Origin: Tetrahymena thermophila SB210
Lineage: Eukaryota; Ciliophora; Oligohymenophorea; Hymenostomatida; Tetrahymenidae
DNA: 64,000 nt
NCBI RefSeq assembly: GCF_000189635.1
Contig: NW_002476381.1
Location: 186,001-250,000, forward strand
Reading direction: 5' to 3'
In this document: in pieces, positions 1 through 10,468 of the stretch
Position numbering within the stretch: the first letter of the stretch is position 1
Layout: each line of letters starts with the position of its first letter
Position numbers and translations under genes: made by a program
Notes under the pieces: generated by a model
What the model was told of the DNA's origin: nothing
Seen by the model: the letters and a program-made list of their open reading frames with translations, nothing else
Database searches by the model: none

Positions 1-410
1 TATTACTCTTCTATTTCCATGCCATCAGAAATATAGTGTACCTTCTTAAATACATGGCTTTCAGATTTTTAATTTTAATTATTTTCATTTTGGTTAGTTT
101 CTAATTGTTTTTTCTTTTCTTCTACTATCTTAGTTATTTATTCAGTAATAACATTTTTTTATTTTTCAACATGCTCTTTATTCTTCTTCAATTATTCAAT
201 TTAAGATTCATATTGTTTAATATAGTGATTGATTTCATTTTCTTCTTCATGAAGCTGATTAAGTTTTCTTTTCAACTGCTCTTCTTTTGAGATTCTTCTA
301 GTTTGTGGAACTCTAATGGTAGAGAAGAAATCAGAGAAATCATCATCCCAAAATGAGTTGAAAGTTCTGTCGAATTAGTCAAAAGGATTATATCTAGTAG
401 AGAGGAACAT
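1..410 (-). CDS. Tandem coiled-coil family protein, copy 1 (cut by window start)
   Basis: First of four head-to-tail paralogs on the minus strand; only the N-terminal 136 or so codons lie in the window. The start is ATG at 410-408, in the same context as the other copies. The first 35 residues contain RYNPFDQFDRTF followed by an acidic WDDDFSDFF stretch. This resembles the N-terminal arm of small heat-shock proteins (an NPF...FDR...F pattern), but no alpha-crystallin domain follows. From about residue 45 comes a Lys/Glu/Gln-rich helix (KRKLNQLHEEENEI and onward) that should form a coiled coil. In-frame TAA/TAG codons are read as Gln. Function unknown; I recognise no catalytic motif. Confidence 0.8.
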
Positions 411-1249
411 TTGATTTTGGTTTTTTTATTGTTGAGTTATTTTTTTATTATTTTATTAATTAATTGAATATACTGATAAGACTAATTTATTTTTGATGAA
501 TTTAAAGATTAAAAAAGAAAAATAGTAAGTTCCTTACAGAATATTTATTTATTATAATGAATTAAATAGAAAGAATCTAGAATATAATTAATTTAAATAG
601 AAATTTTCTTTTTTCTTTATTACTAAATAAAAAATAGACTGTCTTGCAATCTATTTTAATTAAACCTAATAATTATCAAAAATAAATTACAAAATGAAAT
701 CTTTTTTTGATATAGACATTAAATAGTATTAAATATTTGTATTTAAAATATATTTCTCTTTATGATTTTTTTTAAATAAGTTTTTCTTTCATTTAAATAA
801 TATTTCCTATTAGCGAAAAGTTAAATATTTTTTTCGCGGATAAAGAAACAAATAAAATTATATTTTGAACTTTATTTTTATTAAATTTTTACTAATTTAA
901 TTTTTAATTTTTTTGATAGAGTATTAAAACACTTTTTTCATATATTTTAATATTTTAACTTGTTATAAATAAAAAAAAACTTTATGAAATTAATTTAATT
1001 TCTAAATAAAACTATTTTTATCTTTTTATTTAAAGCTTGAAAACAAATTTAGCTTACCATTAATTATTTTTTAAATTTAATTCTTAAAATTTATTTTTTT
1101 TCTGTAAGTGGGTCTAAAATTTTAAATTAATGTATATTTTAACTTTAATTTATAAGTATTTCATTTAATTATTTTTAGTAATCAATTTAAAATAGAATAC
1201 AAACATATAATAAATAAATAACGATATATTTACGATAAAATAATTTTAT
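411..1249. other. Spacer between copies 1 and 2
   Basis: Very AT-rich spacer holding the copy 1 promoter block near its left end and the 3' flank of copy 2 at its right end. No reading frame with codon structure was seen. Confidence 0.6.
525..585 (-). promoter_or_regulatory. Shared upstream block of copy 1 (palindrome plus GAATCTAGAATAT)
   Basis: Holds the inverted repeat GTAAGTTCCTTAC (525-537) and GAATCTAGAATAT (573-585), about 115-175 bp upstream of the copy 1 start. Both elements, and the sequence between them and the gene, recur ahead of all four paralogs while the surrounding spacer has diverged. A promoter or 5'-leader role is inferred. It is similar to, but not a clean match for, a heat-shock element. 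Confidence 0.5.
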
Positions 1250-1954
1250 TCAAATTAATTTTAGTTCATTTGCTTTATCATAAAGTTATCCAATAGTTAA
1301 ATCTTTATTTTCAATAACAAAATTTTCAAGTTCTGAAAGAGTTTTTCCACTCATTTTACTGAGTTATTCTAATTTTTCATCAATCCCGTTACCTAGTTTC
1401 TATCTTTATTCTTTTTACTACTCTTCTTTATTGTTTTATTCAATTTAAGCATGTTTCTGTTCTCCACTAATTATTTATGGAGCTTCTCCTTATTTTCTAA
1501 TTATCTTATAGCAGTTCTTAGGATTAGTGCTATCATATTGCTCTTCTATTTCCATTCCATCAGAAATGTAGTGAACTTTCTTAAATACATGGCTTTCAGA
1601 TTTTTAATTTTCACTGTTATTAGGTTGTTAGTTTTAATTGTTTTCTAGTTCTTTTTTATTAATTTCAGCAATTTTAGCTATTTATTCAGTGATGAAATTT
1701 TTTTATTTCTCAACATGTTCTTTATTTTACTTCAATTATTCGATTTAAGATTCATATTGCTTAATATAGTGATTGATTTCGTTTTCTTCTTAGTGTAGCT
1801 GATTAAGTTTTCTTTTCAATTGCTCTTCTTTTGAAATTCTTCTCGTTTGAGGAACTCTAATGGTAGAGAAGAAATCAGTAAAATCGTCATCCCAAAAATA
1901 ATTGAAGGTTCTGTCTAATTCATGAAAAGGATTATATCTTGTAGAGAGGAACAT
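1250..1954 (-). CDS. Tandem coiled-coil family protein, copy 2
   Basis: Complete intronless frame of 234 residues from ATG at 1954 to TGA at 1250-1252. Domain order: an N-terminal NPF/FDR segment (about 1-35), a long charged coiled coil (about 45-125), a conserved block around KKVHYISDGMEIEEQYDST and CYKIIRKQGEAPQIISGE (about 135-180), a Gln/Glu-rich linker, and a C-terminal helix pair ending in LYDKANELKLI. The two conserved blocks after the coiled coil are the best-preserved part across copies, so they probably carry the function. I do not recognise the family. Small heat-shock ancestry for the N terminus is only a suggestion. Confidence 0.85.
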
Positions 1955-2832
1955 TTTGCTTAAACTTTTTTTATTTACTTTTATTGTAGAGTTATTTTTT
2001 ATTTATTTTATGAATTAATTTAGTATATTGAAAACTTTGTTTTATTCTTGATGAATTTAAAGATTAAAAAAGAAAAATAGTAAGTTCCTTACTTAATAAT
2101 AATTTATAAAAATAAATTAAATAGAAAGAATCTAGAATATAATTAAAATTTATGGAAATTTTCTTTTTTCTTATTTTATAAATAAAAAATAGAATGGACT
2201 GCAATCAATTTCAATCAAGAATATTTTAAATTTCGAAATTGAATGCAATTAAACAAACATGATTGAAGTAAAAAAAATTATAAATTGTAATATAATTTAT
2301 TTTACTCAATTTTTACAATTAATTGAAAATAAATATTTTTTATTTAAGAATATTTTTGTTTGTTCTTTTTAAATTTAATTCAAATAATAAAAGTAAACAT
2401 TTTTTTTAAATATCTGAAAAGATAAATATTTTTCTCATATGAAAATAAATAAATTATTTTATAAAAGTGCACTAAAGCTACACTTAATAATATTTTATGT
2501 TAATTTATTTTTTAAAAAGCCTTAAAATAATAAATATTGCTTTGCTAAGTGATTTAATCTAGTTAAAAATATTTTTGGATATTTCATTTATTAAAAATAT
2601 CTTTTAATTTGTTTTATATTTGAGAATAAATTAGTAAAATATATTTTATTAACAAAAATATAAAATATATATAGATATATTTAATGCTATTTAAATTTCG
2701 ATTTATTAATATCAACAAATGAATTTAATTTTGATGGGTTTATTTTTATAAATTTCAATAAGCATAAAAATTATAAAAAAATGCAAATATGTAAATAAAA
2801 AATTATTATTTCATACATTTAAAATATAATAT
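1955..2832. other. Spacer between copies 2 and 3
   Basis: AT-rich; contains the copy 2 promoter block. Nothing else recognisable. Confidence 0.6.
2080..2140 (-). promoter_or_regulatory. Shared upstream block of copy 2
   Basis: GTAAGTTCCTTAC at 2080-2092 and GAATCTAGAATAT at 2128-2140, in the same order as upstream of copies 1, 3 and 4. Confidence 0.5.
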
Positions 2833-3537
2833 TCAAAACAATTTTAATTCATTTGCTTTATCATAAAGTTATCCAATAGTTAAATCTTTATTTTCAACAA
2901 CAAAGTTTTCAAGTTCTAAAGCTGATTTTCCACTCATCCTGCATAGCTATTCTAATTTTTCATCAAGCCCGTTACCTAGCTTTTATTTTTATACTTGTTG
3001 TTCTTCATCTATTTTATTTTATTCAATTTAAGCATTTTATTACTCACCACTAATTATTTGTGGAGCTTCCCCTTATTTTCTAATAATTTTATAGCAGTTC
3101 TTAGGATTTGTGCTATCATATTACTCTTCTATTTCCATACCATCAGATATGTAATGAACTTTCTTAAATACACGGCTTTCAGATTTTTAGTTTTAGTCAT
3201 TGTTAAGTTTTTAGTTTTTATCTGCTTCTAATAGTTTTTTCTTTTCCTCAGCAATCTTAGATATTTTATTAGTGATATTATTTACTTAAATTTCAACTTA
3301 CTATTTATTCTTCTTCAATTATTCAATTTAAGATTCATATTGTTTAATATAGTAATTAATTTCATTTTCTTATTCATGGAGTAAATTAAGTTATTTTTTT
3401 AATTGTTCTTCTTTTGAGATTCTTCTAGTTTAAGGAGCTCTAATGGTAGAGAAGAAATCAGAGAAATCATCATCCCAAAATGAGTTGAAAGTTCTGTCTA
3501 ATTCGTCGAAAGGATTATATCTTGTAGAAAGGAACAT
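2833..3537 (-). CDS. Tandem coiled-coil family protein, copy 3
   Basis: Complete intronless frame, 234 residues, exactly the length of copy 2. The same order of parts is present: NPF/FDR N terminus, charged coiled coil, SDGMEIEEQYDST block, IIRKQGEAPQIISGE block, and a C-terminal ELENFVVENKDL helix. Substitutions are scattered, mostly in the coiled coil, and every codon position stays open over 705 bases. That suggests the duplicate is under selection rather than decaying. Function unknown. Confidence 0.85.
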
Positions 3538-3652
3538 TTGGAAATAGGCTTTTTTATTGTAGAGTTATTATTTAATTTATTTATTAATTAATTTAATATA
3601 TTGAAAACTTTATTTTATTTTTGATGAATTTAAAGATTAAAAAAGAAAAATA

Positions 3653-3713
3653 GTAAGTTCCTTACTTAATATTTATTTATTATAATGAATTAAATAGAAA
3701 GAATCTAGAATAT
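3653..3713 (-). promoter_or_regulatory. Shared upstream block of copy 3
   Basis: GTAAGTTCCTTAC at 3653-3665 and GAATCTAGAATAT at 3701-3713, about 115-175 bp upstream of the copy 3 start. Confidence 0.5.
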
Positions 3714-3895
3714 AATTAATTTTAATAGAAATTTTCTTTTTTCTTTATTATTAAATAAATAAATAATAGATTGGCTTTTGAATCTATTCTAATGAATAAT
3801 TAAGATTTTTTATTACCAAAAAGGTTTACTTTTATAAAAAAGATCTATTTTATTTATTTAATGATATAAAAATATTATTTTTTTTTTACTAAAAT

Positions 3896-3970
3896 CTGGC
3901 TGGACTTCGATAAGGTCGACCTGCGCAAGCATACCAAGTCTTTAAATGTAGTCAGCCTACTAGACTTTAG
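3896..3970. other. GC-rich structured island, possible small RNA or inserted element
   Basis: An island of near-balanced base composition in a spacer that is otherwise about 85 percent AT. It holds several nested inverted repeats: GGCTGGAC (3898-3905) with GTCAGCC (3951-3957), the palindrome GGTCGACC (3914-3921), TGC-GCAA-GCA (3922-3931, a GNRA-type tetraloop hairpin), and AAGTCT (3936-3941) with AGACTT (3962-3967). The two long stems are mutually exclusive. No tRNA-like T loop is present. It could be a noncoding RNA gene or the core of a small inserted element; the sequence alone does not decide. Confidence 0.35.
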
Positions 3971-4270
3971 TTTGTTTTTGCATATAATTTTTCAAAAAAG
4001 TTTAAAAAATCAGCTCAACCATTAAAAAAAGAGTAAATATAAATTTTAGGAAAATATTTTATAATTTAAATAAATTATTTTCACTAACATATTACAGATA
4101 GATTGTTTTTATATAAACAAAATAAAAAAATTTTTGATAAATTTTAACTATTTTTAAAATAAAATATTAACTTATATTAAGAAAAAATGAATTATGCAAA
4201 GAGCTTATTCAATCTAGAATGGATATTGTTAATCAAAGTATTTTTGATAAAAATAAGAAAATTATAAAAA

Positions 4271-5071
4271 TCAAAATTTGCATATTACAAAAAAAGCTAA
4301 TAAATGTTTATACTAAATACATATAATATAAATATTACAATAAAAAATATATTTATTCAAAATTAATTTTTATTCAGATGCTTTATCATAAAGTTATCCA
4401 ATAGTTAAATCTTTATTTTCAACAACGAAGTTTTCAAGTTCTGAAGATGTTTTTCCACTCATTCTACAAAGCTATTCTAATTTTTCATCAAGTCCATTTC
4501 CTAGCTTCTACTTTAATACTTATTAGGATTCTTCAGTTTTATTTTATTCGATTTAAGCTTTTTATTATTCACCGCTTATTATTTGAGGAGCTTCACCTTA
4601 TTTTCTAATTATCTTATAGCAATTCTTAGGATTTGTGCTATCATATTATTCTTCAATTTCCATTCCATCAGAAATATAGTGAACTTTCTTAAATACACGA
4701 CTTTCTGATTTTTAATTTTCAGTATTAGTAGTGTTATTAGATTATTAATTTTGATTGCTTTCTATTTATTTTTTCTTTTCCTCAACAATCTTAGCAATTT
4801 GATCAGTGATATCATTTTTTTATTTTTCAACATGCTCTTTATTTTTCTTCAATTATTCAATCTAAGATTCATATTGTTTAATATAGTGATTGATTTCACT
4901 TTCTTGTTCATGAAGTTAATTAAGTTTTCTTTTCAATTACTCTTCTTTTGAGATTCTTCTTGTTTGAGGAACTCTAATGGTAGAGAAGAAATCAGAGAAA
5001 TCATCATCCCAAAAAGAGTTGAAAGTTCTGTCGAATTGATCAAAAGGGCTGAATCTGTGAGAAAGGAACAT
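4271..5071 (-). CDS. Tandem coiled-coil family protein, copy 4, with extended C terminus
   Basis: Complete intronless frame of 266 residues. It aligns with copies 2 and 3 through the final ...LYDKASEQKLI, but an extra T next to the ancestral TGA puts that stop out of frame. Translation therefore runs on through former 3' flank and adds about 29 hydrophobic and basic residues before TGA at 4271-4273. The N terminus differs slightly (SHRFSPFDQFDR). All other parts of the family are present. The added tail is derived from noncoding sequence, and whether it is tolerated or functional is unknown. Confidence 0.8.
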
Positions 5072-5214
5072 TTTATTGAGTATATTATTTTACAGCTACT
5101 TATTGTTTTTATTGTTTGTTGATTGATTGATTGATTTATTTTATTGTTATTTAATTGATTATAATTAAATTTGATTTGATCGAATTAGCTTTTAATATCA
5201 TAATTCAGAAAATA

Positions 5215-5276
5215 GTAAGTTTCTTACTTAATAAAAATTATTAAAATTTTTAGGAATAAGAAAGAATCTAGAATAT
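5215..5276 (-). promoter_or_regulatory. Shared upstream block of copy 4
   Basis: GTAAGTTTCTTAC at 5215-5227 (one centre base changed, arms intact) and GAATCTAGAATAT at 5264-5276. Change confined to the loop of the palindrome supports a function for its arms. Confidence 0.5.
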
Positions 5277-5741
5277 AATACATTTTTATAGAATCTTTCT
5301 TTTCTTTTTTTTAATTTAATAAAAATAGACAGTTAATTATTTAATCAATTTATTTTTCAATTTTATTTTAATAAATACTCAAATAGAATTTCATACTTTA
5401 TTTCTGATTATAAATATATTATAAGTAATTCTTATTGTCTATCATCTAATCTTGATTATTTTTTTTAATTCAATAATTTTATTACTAATTATTATGAAAT
5501 CATTTATTTATGAAAAAATGATTTTTAGATATTTTGTAATTTATTCTTTTATTTTAATTCTATGAAATATTTTTAAGTATTTAAAATTTTTTACTTCATT
5601 TAAAGCAAAAAAATTAGTTTTCATAAAAAATTAAACGGCCTTTCTTTTTAATAAAATCACAGGTATATCTGATAAATTCTGATAAACAAAAATAAAAAAA
5701 GCAAGAAGGCTACTTAGCATTTTATTTTTAAATAAAAACTG

Positions 5742-5787
5742 ATTGAAATTCGGCTGACTGGATACATAATGTCAGCGGAATTTCAAT
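5742..5787. other. Long GC-enriched hairpin in the first LRR gene promoter
   Basis: Inverted repeat: ATTGAAATTC-GG-CTGAC (5742-5758), 12-nt loop, GTCAG-CG-GAATTTCAAT (5771-5787), giving 15 paired bases with one 2-nt internal mismatch. It lies within DNA missing from the homologous promoter at about 7400-7500, so it is either an insertion here or a loss there. Possible small-RNA precursor or miniature element. Confidence 0.4.
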
Positions 5788-5879
5788 ACCTGGATTAGCA
5801 ATATTATTAAATCAAATTTATCTGCTTATTTCATTATCTTTTTAATTTGTATATAATTAATATTATCTTGAAACAAAAA

Positions 5880-6950
5880 ATGAAAATAAATAACTAGAAA
5901 AAAGAAAATGTTTAAAAATAATAAAAAGGTGGATCTGTAAATTTAAATTGGTCTTGTAATAAGTGCTCGAGCAATAAATTAGAATTATTTGACTAAGATT
6001 TGTTGAAAAGATAATATCTTGTGAAATAATTGATTATTAATTTGAATGAGAGTCACTTAAATGATAAAACAATGAAAAATTTATCAGAAATTCTATTAAA
6101 AGCTAAAATTTAAGAAAATTTGTAATTGAATTTAGTAAGTTGCATATTTGAGTCGTACTATTTTATATCAGAAATATTATAATCCTAAAATCAATTAGTT
6201 AATTTGAGTTTAAATTTTGGTGCTGTTAATATGTTTAATGGTTAAATTGATTTTATATGTAAAGGAATTATAAATTACTATAACCTTTAAAAATTCAAAC
6301 TCAATTTGACTGGATGTTCTATCTAAGATTAAGGTATGGAAACATTAGCTGACTGCTTAGTCTAATTTAAAAAGCTAAAACATTTAGATTTAAATATTTA
6401 ACAAAACAGATTAGGAGAAAAATCTGGGAATCACTTTTCATCAGCTATTTGTAGTTTATAAGAATTAAGTATTTTGAAGATAAACCTATACTAAAATTAT
6501 ATATTTACATCTGACTTACTTGCGAACTCAATTAAAAACTTAGGATCCTTAAATAAACTCTAAGACATATATATTTAGGTATCATACAAAACATTAATTA
6601 TTGCTATTAACGATTATCCAGATTATGTTAATTATCTAACTAATTTTTTTAATGAGCTAAGTAAATGTGTAAATCTTAAATCATTTAGCATAGATATTTC
6701 ATCTTCTGCATTTATGAATCAATTGGTGTGTTAACATTTTAATAAAGCAATTATTTCTATGTAATTTTTAAAAATACTAAGAATAAGTGCCTTTAGAGGT
6801 CAACTTGTTAATTTAAATTAACTATTAAGTGGTATAGAATTTCATTAATCTTTAGTTTATTTAAATATAGATATGGATACATTACCAATATACCTCATCT
6901 AGCATCAGGCCTTAAAGAAAGCCAAGAGATTAGTTATATGTTAGCATTGA
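5880..6950 (+). CDS. Leucine-rich-repeat protein, tandem copy 1
   Basis: Intronless, 356 residues, from ATG at 5880 to TGA at 6948-6950. After a polar Gln/Lys N terminus (MKINNQKKENVQ...) the protein consists of irregular leucine-rich repeats of the ribonuclease-inhibitor-like type. Examples are the stretches around LIINLNESHLNDKTM, NLSLNFGAVN, FKLNLTGCSIQDQGM and LDLNIQQNRLGEKSG. There is no signal peptide or membrane segment, so a cytosolic protein-binding scaffold is likely. A CNKC motif near residue 26 is not kept in the paralog, so it is not a zinc site. Partner and pathway are unknown; LRR families of this kind are expanded in ciliates. Confidence 0.85.
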
Positions 6951-7561
6951 AAAACAAATTTAAATAATTTAATTAATAAATTTATTTATAAAATAAATGA
7001 GTTTAATTAATTATTAAGACAATTAATTAACTTCTCATATTATAATATAATAAATATCGTTAAGTGTACTAAAATAATGTTTAGTAAAAATTTCAACTTA
7101 TCCATAAATAATTATTTTAATTCTCTCTTTTATATAAAATATTTTAATTTATTTTACATTTTTTAATGTAAAACTTAAATTATTTAATATAATAGAATAC
7201 AGTGAGTATTAATATTACTATTTTTTAGAATTTATCAAAATTAATATAGAAGAATATTTGAAATAAAAATACTGTAAAATTAGAATTTCATACTTTATTT
7301 CTCATTATAAATATATTATAAGTAATTTTTATTGGCTATCATCTTATCTTGATTATTTTTTTAATTCGATAATTTTATTATTAATTCTTAAGAAATCATT
7401 TATATTATTTTTTTATATTTTTATAATTAATTTTAATTTTTTTAAATAATTAAATTAAAATTTTTTGTTTCAAAAATTATATTTATTATCTAATCAAATT
7501 TTTGTGCTTTTTTCATGCTCTTTTTAATTTGTATAAAATTAAAATTATCTAAAAAGGAAAA
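6951..7561. other. Spacer between LRR genes
   Basis: AT-rich. The right part, from about 7278, is a copy of the promoter region of the first LRR gene, showing that gene plus upstream DNA were duplicated together. Confidence 0.65.
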
Positions 7562-8632
7562 ATGAAAATAAATAACTAGAAAAAAGAAAACGTTTAAAAA
7601 TAATAAAAAGGTGGATCTGTAAATTTAAATTTTTCTTGCAACAAATACTCAATCAATAAATTAGAATTATTCTAGCAAAATTTGTTGAAAAGATAATATC
7701 TTGTGAAATAATTGATCATTAATTTGAATGAAAGTCATTTAAGCGATTAAATGATGAAAAATTTATAAGAAATTCTATTAAAAGCTAAAGTTTAAGAAAA
7801 TTTTGAATTGAATTTAGTAAGTAGTTTAATTGAATCGTACTAATTTATTTCAGAAATATTATAATCCTAAAATTAATTAATTAATTTGAGTTTAAATTTT
7901 GGTGCTGTTAATATGTTTAATGGCTAGATTGATTTTATATGTAAAGGAATTATGAATTACTCTAATCTTTAAAAACTTAAACTCAATTTGACGGGATGTT
8001 CTATCTAAGATTAAGGTATGGAAAAATTAGCTGTCTGTTTAGTCTAATTTAAAAAGTTATAACATTTAGATCTAAATATTTAACAAAACAAATTAGGAGA
8101 AAAATCTGGAAATCATTTATCAGCAGCTCTTTGTAGTTTAAAAGAATTAAGTATTTTGAAAGTAGACCTTAACTAAAATTAAGTATTTTCGTCTGACTTA
8201 CTTGCTAACTCAATTAAAAATATAGGATACTTAAATAACCTCTAAGAAATGTAAATATATGTATCTCACAAAATATTAGTGTTTCCTCAGAAAGATCATC
8301 CAAAATATGTTAATTATCTAAGTAATTATTTTAATGAGCTAAGTAAATGTGTAAATCTTAAAACATTCAGCATAGATATTACTCCTTCAATATTTAATAA
8401 TCAAATGCTGTGCTAGCATCTTAATAAAGCAATTATTTTAATGTCTTTTTTAAAAATACTAAAAATAAGTGGCTTTGAAGGAAGCCTTTCTAATTTAGAT
8501 TAACTATTAAATGGTATAGAATTTCATTAATCTTTAGTTTATTTAAGTATAGATATGAATATACAACCAAAAAACCTCACTAAGCATCCAGCTTTAAAGA
8601 AAGTCAAGAGATTGGTTATGTGTTAGTCTTGA
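7562..8632 (+). CDS. Leucine-rich-repeat protein, tandem copy 2
   Basis: Intronless and exactly the same length (357 codons with stop) as the neighbour at 5880. It shares its start sequence MKINNQKKENVQKQ and its closing VKRLVMCQS-type end. Differences are spread along the protein without any indel, which points to tandem duplication followed by constrained divergence. It has the same irregular ribonuclease-inhibitor-type LRR pattern and no targeting signals. Function unknown; it probably binds a protein partner distinct from that of copy 1. Confidence 0.85.
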
Positions 8633-9304
8633 AAAACAAATTAAAATAATTAAATTAATAAAACTATTTGTAAAATAAATGAGGTTAATTAATTATATTT
8701 ACAACTATTTAACTTCTCATTAACTTATTTATTAATTTTTTAATTAAACTCCTTATTCATAAGAAAATATACTAAATTCAAATATTTATCAAAGCTTATA
8801 TTTTTAATAAAAAATGTAAAAACCTTCAAGATCTTCAAAATTTTTTAATTTGAGATAGGTTTTAAATGATTTAAATAATAATATTGAGCAAATTTTTAAA
8901 GAAAAAATGAGTATTTAATTATTTAATATAACATACTAAAACTAAAAAAATACTTTAAATAGTAATAATTTTTTCTAAAAACTAATACTGTTTTTGCAAA
9001 TAATTTTTTTAAACCATTTTAACAAATATTTAGTAAAAAAGGTAATTTTTTACTGAAATTAAATTAAAAAATAAAATATTTCTAAAATGAAAGATGTAAA
9101 AATTTATTTATGATAAATTCAGATATTTAGATATTTTTGTTGAACTTAATTAAATTATTAAATTAAAAAAGTAAAAAAAATAATTTGATAGATATATATT
9201 TATATATATAATTATTATATTTCTAAAAAAAATTATTATATTTAAAAAATTTTTAATTTTAACATTTATCGTGTTTACTTATATAAAAACATCAATAGCT
9301 TATT
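8633..9304. other. Convergent spacer
   Basis: AT-rich region between the 3' ends of the second LRR gene and the MACPF gene. No gene or structure seen. Confidence 0.6.
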
Positions 9305-10468
9305 TCATTTTTGTGTGATTGTTTGTTTCTTTTTTCCGAATAATAGATATTCAACAATATCAGTTCTTGAATTTTCTTTAAGAGGAGTTCTTAAATTTTT
9401 ATTTTAAGGAACTTCTTGCTTTAATGCAAAACTGTATTATTTCACTGTAGATGGATCACGAGGAACATCACCATTTTTTAAATAATATTCAATTGTATCT
9501 CTTAAATGCTATTAGACTTCTTTATAAGAAGAAGCAAGGTCTGATAAGTAAGAAACAGTAATATTTACTGGTTAGGGATTTTAAGGAACTCTACTTTCCC
9601 ATGCGTCCCAAGCTTTTTCTTCTTTCGAATGGCTTAAATCAGGAGTGAAGAAAATATAGTTTTCAGCATCTTTTTAATAAACAACGGAGGTAGTATTTTC
9701 AGTTTGATTGAAACTGGCATCAAAATTAAGATTACTCATGATATAGTTAACTTCTAAATTAACCTAGTTTTTAACTTCTTAAAAATCATGAGTTTCTACG
9801 TAGGTTGTATTTAATAATGTTAATATTTTAGCAGTTCCTCCCATAACTATGCTAGAAACATAATGAGTTCCGTAAGCTTGAACAACTTAGTTATAAAAAG
9901 TTTGTCCGTTTTAATCCTAAGGAATTTTGACATTTTCATTAAGATATTCTAAAGCCCTTTTAAATTGATTGTTTAATGGCATCAAGAAAGCAGGAGAATT
10001 AGTTAAGCTATATTTTGACCAGTAAGATTAAGACATTGTAACTGATTTACCCTCTTTAGTAATCTTTTCATAAATTTCTTCTAAAGAATGATTAAAGCCT
10101 AAAGAAGCTTTTATATCTCCAATTTGAATACCGCCTTAAATACTTATTGATTCAGTTAGTTTTTTTTAGAAGTCTGTAAAAGATGTGTAGACATTTTCGC
10201 ATGTGACTTCCTTTCTTGTGAGTTCTGAAGTAGCTTAGACAACTTATGAAACCTTATATGTTTTTCCTTCATATTCAAAGTCATAAAAGCCTTAAGATGA
10301 ATCATTAAGATCAAAAATTGCAGCTTTAGTTTAACCTATTCCAGTAGTTTCCATGATCTTAGTTGCATCAAATCCACTTTTTAAGTAATCAAGCCCAGGA
10401 AGATTTTAGGCGAGAGTTAATGCTAATTGGACGATAAGGCAAGATACAATGTGTTTAAGTTTCATCAT
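9305..10468 (-). CDS. Secreted MACPF-domain protein
   Basis: Intronless, 387 residues, ATG at 10468, TGA at 9305-9307. The first 20 residues (MMKLKHIVSCLIVQLALTLA) form a clear signal peptide. The membrane-attack-complex/perforin signature lies near residues 195-208: YGTHYVSSIVMGG, with the diagnostic Y-G-T-H-Y and the following Gly pair. The surrounding beta-rich sequence (LPGLDYLKSGFD at the mature N terminus; repeated aromatic/Thr strands) and the total length fit a protein made of little more than the MACPF domain. Family members insert into membranes as oligomers and serve in defence, predation or development. In ciliates the role is uncharacterised. There is no C-terminal membrane anchor; the C terminus is basic (KKKQTITQK). 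Confidence 0.85.

Larger units (their letters stand above)
3538..4270. other. Spacer between copies 3 and 4
   Basis: Contains the copy 3 promoter block and the GC-rich island at 3896-3970. The rest is plain AT-rich DNA. Confidence 0.6.
5072..5879. other. Divergent spacer between copy 4 and the first LRR gene
   Basis: Left part is the copy 4 promoter block. From about 5381 the sequence matches the upstream region of the second LRR gene (from about 7278), except for roughly 175-215 extra bases between about 5630 and 5805, which include the hairpin at 5742-5787. Confidence 0.6.

Noticed and set aside
525-630. Heat-shock element in the tandem family promoters
   Set aside because: GAA/TTC units are present but spacing is off by one base from the nGAAnnTTCn rule, so no clean element could be claimed.
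105-4951. Plus-strand hydrophobic frames at 105, 1451, 2995 and 4751
   Set aside because: Antisense of the tandem coiled-coil genes; Phe-rich because the sense strand is Lys/Glu-rich.
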